Under the pieces are notes generated by a model. That model did no database searches, had not been told where the DNA came from, and saw nothing but the letters and a program-made list of their open reading frames with translations. A stretch of 7,184 bases of DNA from an uncultured bacterium (lineage in GTDB: Bacteria; Patescibacteriota; Dojkabacteria; CALFHW01). Both the position numbers and the translations under genes were made by a program. The DNA lies in NCBI GenBank assembly GCA_937876695.1, contig CALFHW010000126.1:1-7184 (forward strand), in the 5' to 3' direction. Below, one piece after another: positions 6,773 through 7,184 of this stretch; the stretch's first letter is position 1; each line of letters opens with the position of its first letter.

Positions 6773-6801
6773 AGCGTACACAAGATCCACAAGGATTGCA
6801 A
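6773..6801 (-). promoter_or_regulatory. possible promoter of the surface-protein gene
   Basis: On the minus strand TTGCAA (6801-6796) and TACGCT (6778-6773) are separated by 17 bases, and the ATG at 6764 begins 8 bases later. The -35 matches 4 of 6 consensus bases; the -10 keeps only the TAnnnT positions. If used, the mRNA would be nearly leaderless and would exclude the upstream in-frame TTG, supporting the ATG start. Otherwise the gene is read through from the small upstream gene. The only Shine-Dalgarno-like element is a GGA about 6 bases before the ATG. Confidence 0.3.
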
Positions 6802-6819
6802 GAAAGTTTTAAATACTAA

Positions 6820-7173
6820 TTATTTAATAATGCTAGCTCTTTTTCTGCGATCATTTACATTGCGAAGAAATGCCTCAACCCCTGCAAATCCAGCTATATA
6901 AACCCCTGTGTGAGCTATGAAGTCAGTAATAGAATGCTGGCTTGCCACATAATTAACTACTCCTGTGGCAATTGTGACAGTTATTGCATCAATAAGATAA
7001 GTGGCGCCTGAGACGGTATTTGGTGAAAGCCCATCTAGAACACTCATCGACAACATAGCCCGTTGCTGTTGTATTCTCAGAAGCCCTTCTAATTGTTTTG
7101 ACACAGAGACAGGTGATTTTTTTGAGAGTTTTGATTCATACTCTTCTAGCTTAGAATCAGTATACGATGTCAT
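6820..7173 (-). CDS. small membrane protein of unknown function, two predicted helices
   Basis: This is a 117-aa protein I do not recognise. Residues 1-50 are polar and probably helical (SKLEEYESKLSKKS, KQLEGLLRIQQQRAM). Two moderately hydrophobic segments follow at about 57-77 (ATYLIDAITVTIATGVVNYV) and 84-103 (DFIAHTGVYIAGFAGVEAFL), joined by a short turn, and the C-terminus is basic (RNVNDRRKR). A helical hairpin with both ends in the cytoplasm fits the basic tail. It could be a small membrane-complex subunit or holin-like protein, but no family motif supports either. The start is the ATG at 7173, with no Shine-Dalgarno sequence in the 11 upstream bases visible. Its stop lies 55 bases before the ATG of the surface-protein gene, so the two may be co-transcribed. 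It is accepted as a gene because the frame is open throughout and its composition is protein-like. Confidence 0.65.
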   Translation of the reverse strand: MTSYTDSKLEEYESKLSKKSPVSVSKQLEGLLRIQQQRAMLSMSVLDGLSPNTVSGATYLIDAITVTIATGVVNYVASQHSITDFIAHTGVYIAGFAGVEAFLRNVNDRRKRASIIK

Positions 7174-7184
7174 TAGGAATTGAT

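Noticed and set aside
6771..6773. In-frame TTG as start of the surface protein
   Set aside because: It adds only three residues, has no ribosome-binding site, and falls in or before the possible promoter -10; the ATG at 6764 gives a standard MKK signal peptide.
6781..6796. ATCC-ACAA-GGAT hairpin between the small gene and the surface-protein gene as a terminator
   Set aside because: Only four base pairs and no T-run on either strand.

Overview
The window is a compact stretch of bacterial DNA with every recognisable gene on the minus strand. In transcription order (high to low coordinates) it holds a small two-helix membrane protein, a very large surface protein, a candidate structured RNA, a winged-helix regulator fused to a degenerate dehydrogenase fold, and the first 14 codons of another gene running off the left edge. 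The most likely source is an uncultivated member of the Patescibacteria (Candidate Phyla Radiation). This is inferred from the architecture of the surface protein (signal peptide, Ig-like domains, propeller, Pro/Thr stalk, then membrane helices followed by a 'KPWG.VYD' carboxypeptidase-regulatory-like domain), from the lack of good Shine-Dalgarno sequences, and from TGnTATAAT promoters, which are bacterial rather than archaeal. No marker gene is present to settle the phylum.

Layout. 7173-6820 encodes a 117-aa protein of unknown function. After a 55-base gap, 6764-1767 encodes a protein of about 1665 aa with a large exported part and a C-terminal membrane/cytoplasmic part. The 315-base gap 1452-1766 is densely organised. 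It contains an extended -10 promoter (1732-1740), then a sequence of about 139 nt that folds into a long rod with a central bubble and a terminal hairpin (1588-1726). A short hairpin follows (1527-1541), then a perfect 7-bp inverted repeat (1485-1504), then a second extended -10 promoter (1459-1467) only 7 bases before the next start codon. Nothing was recognised in 1542-1587. 1451-63 encodes the 462-aa regulator, and 42-1 is the start of a possible co-transcribed gene.

How the parts may work together. The regulator gene looks autoregulated: its promoter would give a leaderless mRNA, and a palindrome suited to a dimeric winged-helix protein lies just upstream. Its C-terminal half keeps the overall D-2-hydroxyacid dehydrogenase fold but has lost the Rossmann glycines and the catalytic Arg and His, so it is better read as a ligand sensor than as an enzyme. 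The structured RNA resembles 6S RNA in general architecture, but its identity is unproven. The surface protein has no evident functional link to the regulator beyond adjacency.
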